This document shows, piece after piece, positions 6,146 to 7,643 of a stretch of DNA of 7,643 bases. The stretch comes from Microbacteriaceae bacterium (GTDB lineage: Bacteria; Actinomycetota; Actinomycetes; Actinomycetales; Microbacteriaceae). Every line of letters begins with the position of its first letter. The first letter of the stretch is position 1. Under the pieces are notes generated by a model. It was not told where the DNA came from. It searched no databases and was given only the letters and a program-made list of their open reading frames with translations. Position numbers and translations under genes: made by a program. Where the stretch lies: NCBI GenBank assembly GCA_025463615.1, contig JAODAU010000411.1, positions 1-7,643 on the forward strand, read 5' to 3'.

Positions 6146-6202
6146 CGAAGGGCAGACTTCGGCCGTTGCGGGTGGCTGGGAAGGGACGGAGTCTGCCCTT
6201 CG
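6146..6202. terminator. Shared hairpin between convergent GNAT and crtEb genes
   Basis: Arms 6146-6164 and 6184-6202 pair over 19 positions with a perfect 13-base outer part (CGAAGGGCAGACT), one T/G pair (6159 with 6189) and one G/A mismatch (6162 with 6186); the loop is 19 bases. It lies between the stop codons of two convergent genes and can serve both. No long U-tract is seen on either side. Confidence 0.8.
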
Positions 6203-6206
6203 GGAT

Positions 6207-7070
6207 TCAGGCGGGGGTGAGGAGCCAGTACCAGATGAGCAGCAGGGTCACCAGGAAGCCGGTGACGAAGTTGAGCCAGAGGAACCGCTTCCAGCCGGCG
6301 TTGGCGGCCTCGGCGCCGGCATCCGTTGTGCGCCAGTAGGGCAGCACGCTCGCGGCGTAGGGCAGCATCAATACGGCGGCGAGCGGCCCCGGCCAGCGGG
6401 TGAACAGCAGCAGGATGCCGGCGGCGAGGTAGGCGGAGAACGCGAGCCGCACCGTCGCGCGCCCGCCGATCACGGTGGCGATCGAGCCGATGCCGCCCTC
6501 GCGGTCGGGCACGATATCCTGCACCGCACCGAAGGCGTGCGAGGCCATTCCCCAGAGGAAGAAGGCGGCGAGCAGCGCCCAGAGCGAGCCGGTGAACGCG
6601 GCGCCGGCGAGCACGAACCCGTAGACGGCCGGCGAGACGAAGTGCGTCGCCGAGGTGACCGAGTCGAGGAACGGACGCTCCTTGAAGCGCAGCCGCGGCG
6701 CGGAGTAGGCGATCACGGCGAACACGCTGATCGCGAGCACCAGCCACGACAGCGGCGAGCCGACGATCACGAGGTATGCCAGGAACGGAATGTTCGTGAT
6801 GACGGCGGCCCAGAGCGTGGTGCGATGCACCGACGGATCGAGCAGCGCGCCCTCGACGCCGCCCTTGCGCGGGTTGTGCAGGTCCGACTCGTAGTCGAAG
6901 ACGTCGTTGATGCCGTACATCGCGAGGTTGTACGGGATGAGGAAGTAGAGGGTGCCGATCACGAAGGTCGCGTCGATGTGGCGGGTCGTGAGCAGGTACG
7001 CGGCGGCGAACGGGAACGCCGTGTTCACCCAGCTCAGCGGGCGGGAGGAGACGAAGAGGGCGCGGATCAT
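6207..7070 (-). CDS. crtEb: Lycopene elongase, UbiA-family prenyltransferase (C50 carotenoid)
   Basis: A 287-residue integral membrane prenyltransferase with about eight hydrophobic segments. Both UbiA Asp-rich motifs are present: NDVFDYESD (55-63) and DIVPDREGGIGS (185-196), which bind Mg2+ and the allylic diphosphate. The N-terminal SRPLSWVNTAFPFAAAYLL and the YNLAMYGINDVFDYESD block are typical of actinobacterial lycopene elongases, which add dimethylallyl units to both ends of C40 lycopene to give a C50 product such as flavuxanthin. Its ATG overlaps the TGA of crtYf (ATGA), and GGGAG at 7076-7080 supplies a ribosome site. The order crtYe-crtYf-crtEb is that of known C50 clusters in Corynebacterium and Micrococcus. 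Other UbiA substrates are formally possible, but the neighbours make this assignment strong. It is the last gene of its operon, followed by the hairpin at 6146-6202. Confidence 0.93.
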   Translation of the reverse strand: MIRALFVSSRPLSWVNTAFPFAAAYLLTTRHIDATFVIGTLYFLIPYNLAMYGINDVFDYESDLHNPRKGGVEGALLDPSVHRTTLWAAVITNIPFLAYLVIVGSPLSWLVLAISVFAVIAYSAPRLRFKERPFLDSVTSATHFVSPAVYGFVLAGAAFTGSLWALLAAFFLWGMASHAFGAVQDIVPDREGGIGSIATVIGGRATVRLAFSAYLAAGILLLFTRWPGPLAAVLMLPYAASVLPYWRTTDAGAEAANAGWKRFLWLNFVTGFLVTLLLIWYWLLTPA

Positions 7071-7372
7071 GCGCGCTCCCGTAGTGGCGTGAACAGCATC
7101 CAGAGCGAGGGCAGCAGCACGGCCGCGGCGATGGCGTAGGCGAAGTCCTCGAGCGGGGCGACTCCGATGAACGCTCCCGAGATGAGCGCGCGGTCGTAGC
7201 CGACCAGGCCGACGCCGATCATCACGTTGTCGAAGACGGCGGTGAAGAGCAGCAGGATGCCGAGGGTGATGAGGATGGCGAGCCAGGGGCGGCGCGGGCG
7301 CCGGATGAGCGCGACGATGGCGACCACCGCGACGACGGCCAGGAAGATGGCGTTGAGGGCCCAGTAGGTCAC
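7067..7372 (-). CDS. crtYf: C50 carotenoid cyclase subunit (lycopene cyclase domain)
   Basis: A 101-residue membrane protein with three hydrophobic segments (about 5-23, 29-47 and 77-94), one half of the heterodimeric C50 carotenoid cyclase. Marks of the lycopene cyclase domain are FDNVMIGVGLVGYD (47-60) and the PLEDFAY motif (73-79), whose acidic residues are thought to take part in protonating the carotenoid end. It works with the CrtYe subunit to cyclise the CrtEb product. The start is GTG, with GGGAGG at 7380-7385 seven bases upstream; GTG overlaps the TGA of crtYe (GTGA), and its own TGA overlaps the crtEb ATG. Whether the rings formed are epsilon, gamma or beta cannot be read from the sequence alone. 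The symbol follows the Corynebacterium naming; Micrococcus uses crtYh. Confidence 0.9.
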   Translation of the reverse strand: MTYWALNAIFLAVVAVVAIVALIRRPRRPWLAILITLGILLLFTAVFDNVMIGVGLVGYDRALISGAFIGVAPLEDFAYAIAAAVLLPSLWMLFTPLRERA

Positions 7373-7643
7373 CGCACCGCCTCCCGCCGCGTGAACCAGC
7401 CGAAGAGGTTCATCGTGAGGTAGCAGAGCAGGGCCAGGAAGAAGACCTCCTCTATGGGCAGCTCGCGTGCGATCACGATGCCGGTCATGAACCGCGTGAC
7501 GCCGCGGAAGAAGACGCCGAGTCCGATGCCTGCAAGGTCCCAGGCGAGGAAGAACACGACGCCGGTGAGGAGCACCGCAGCTGCGCGCCGGGGTGCACGC
7601 CAGAAGAACAGGCGGAAGCGGCGATCCAGCAGCACCATTCCCG
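7369..7643 (-). CDS. crtYe: C50 carotenoid cyclase subunit, N-terminus cut by window edge
   Basis: The partner subunit of the C50 carotenoid cyclase. The reading frame is open to the right edge. The segment LLDRRFRLFFWRAPRRA, then VVFFLAWDLAGIGLGVFFRG, then ELPIEEVFFLALLCYLTMNLFGWF is characteristic, with P-I-E-E matching the PLEE-type motif of this half. A Met codon at 7636-7638 exists, but it lies inside the family-typical first helix (the residue before it is Gly and the LDRRFRLFFW stretch follows at once), so the true start is probably 15-20 codons beyond 7643. It overlaps crtYf by three bases (GTGA), implying a translationally coupled pair. Genes for crtE, crtB and crtI are expected upstream outside the window, by analogy with known clusters. 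Confidence 0.88.
   Translation of the reverse strand, partial: GMVLLDRRFRLFFWRAPRRAAAVLLTGVVFFLAWDLAGIGLGVFFRGVTRFMTGIVIARELPIEEVFFLALLCYLTMNLFGWFTRREAVR

Noticed and set aside
4722..7139. Very long open frame of 805 codons on the plus strand
   Set aside because: It crosses the AHSA1 and GNAT genes and the antisense of crtEb in another frame, is rich in Arg/Gly/Pro/Ala with no recognisable domain, and is a GC-bias artefact.
7636..7638. ATG taken as the real start of crtYe
   Set aside because: The frame stays open to the edge and the Met falls within the family-typical first helix, so the gene is treated as partial.

Overview
The window looks like chromosomal DNA from a high-GC actinobacterium, most likely of the family Microbacteriaceae. 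The grounds are a strong G/C third-position bias, a dnaK promoter with HspR (HAIR) operators, a DnaK lacking the insertion found in Gram-negative DnaK, and split lycopene cyclase genes of the C50-carotenoid type. The family call is an inference; no rRNA is present. I see no tRNA or rRNA gene, insertion sequence, CRISPR array or prophage.

Layout. (1) 1-1101, minus: the first 367 codons of dnaK, cut by the left edge. Its control region (1137-1222) holds two HspR-type inverted repeats, a promoter and a perfect DnaA-box match. (2) 1321-1857, minus: a four-helix membrane protein resembling the eukaryotic EXPERA/TMEM97 (sigma-2 receptor, emopamil-binding) fold. (3) 1951-3405, plus: a UMF1/ATG22-like MFS transporter, divergent from (2) across a 93-base gap containing a palindrome. 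(4) 3527-4315, plus: an isocitrate lyase/PEP mutase superfamily enzyme. (5) 4448-5259, plus: a coupled two-gene operon of an ArsR-type repressor and an AHSA1/SRPBCC protein, behind an AT-rich promoter with nested inverted repeats. (6) 5287-6138, plus: a GNAT acetyltransferase with a long N-terminal extension. (7) 6207-7643, minus: the distal end of a C50-carotenoid operon, crtYe (cut by the right edge), crtYf and crtEb, joined by 4-base and 3-base stop/start overlaps.

How the genes work together. The carotenoid genes act in one pathway: CrtEb adds C5 units to lycopene and CrtYe/CrtYf together close the end rings. The ArsR and AHSA1 genes form a regulator/effector pair. The other genes look like independent single-gene units.

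The most distinctive signal is between the genes. Each of the four gene-end regions visible after a single-gene unit or at the convergent junction carries a long hairpin (arms of about 19-21 bases, loops of about 19-26 bases, no clear U-tract). The transition-type arm differences are all G-U compatible in the transcript of the upstream gene, which suggests selection on RNA structure. Several genes also lack a usable Shine-Dalgarno site and have a -10-like hexamer 6-8 bases before the start codon, as in leaderless transcripts.
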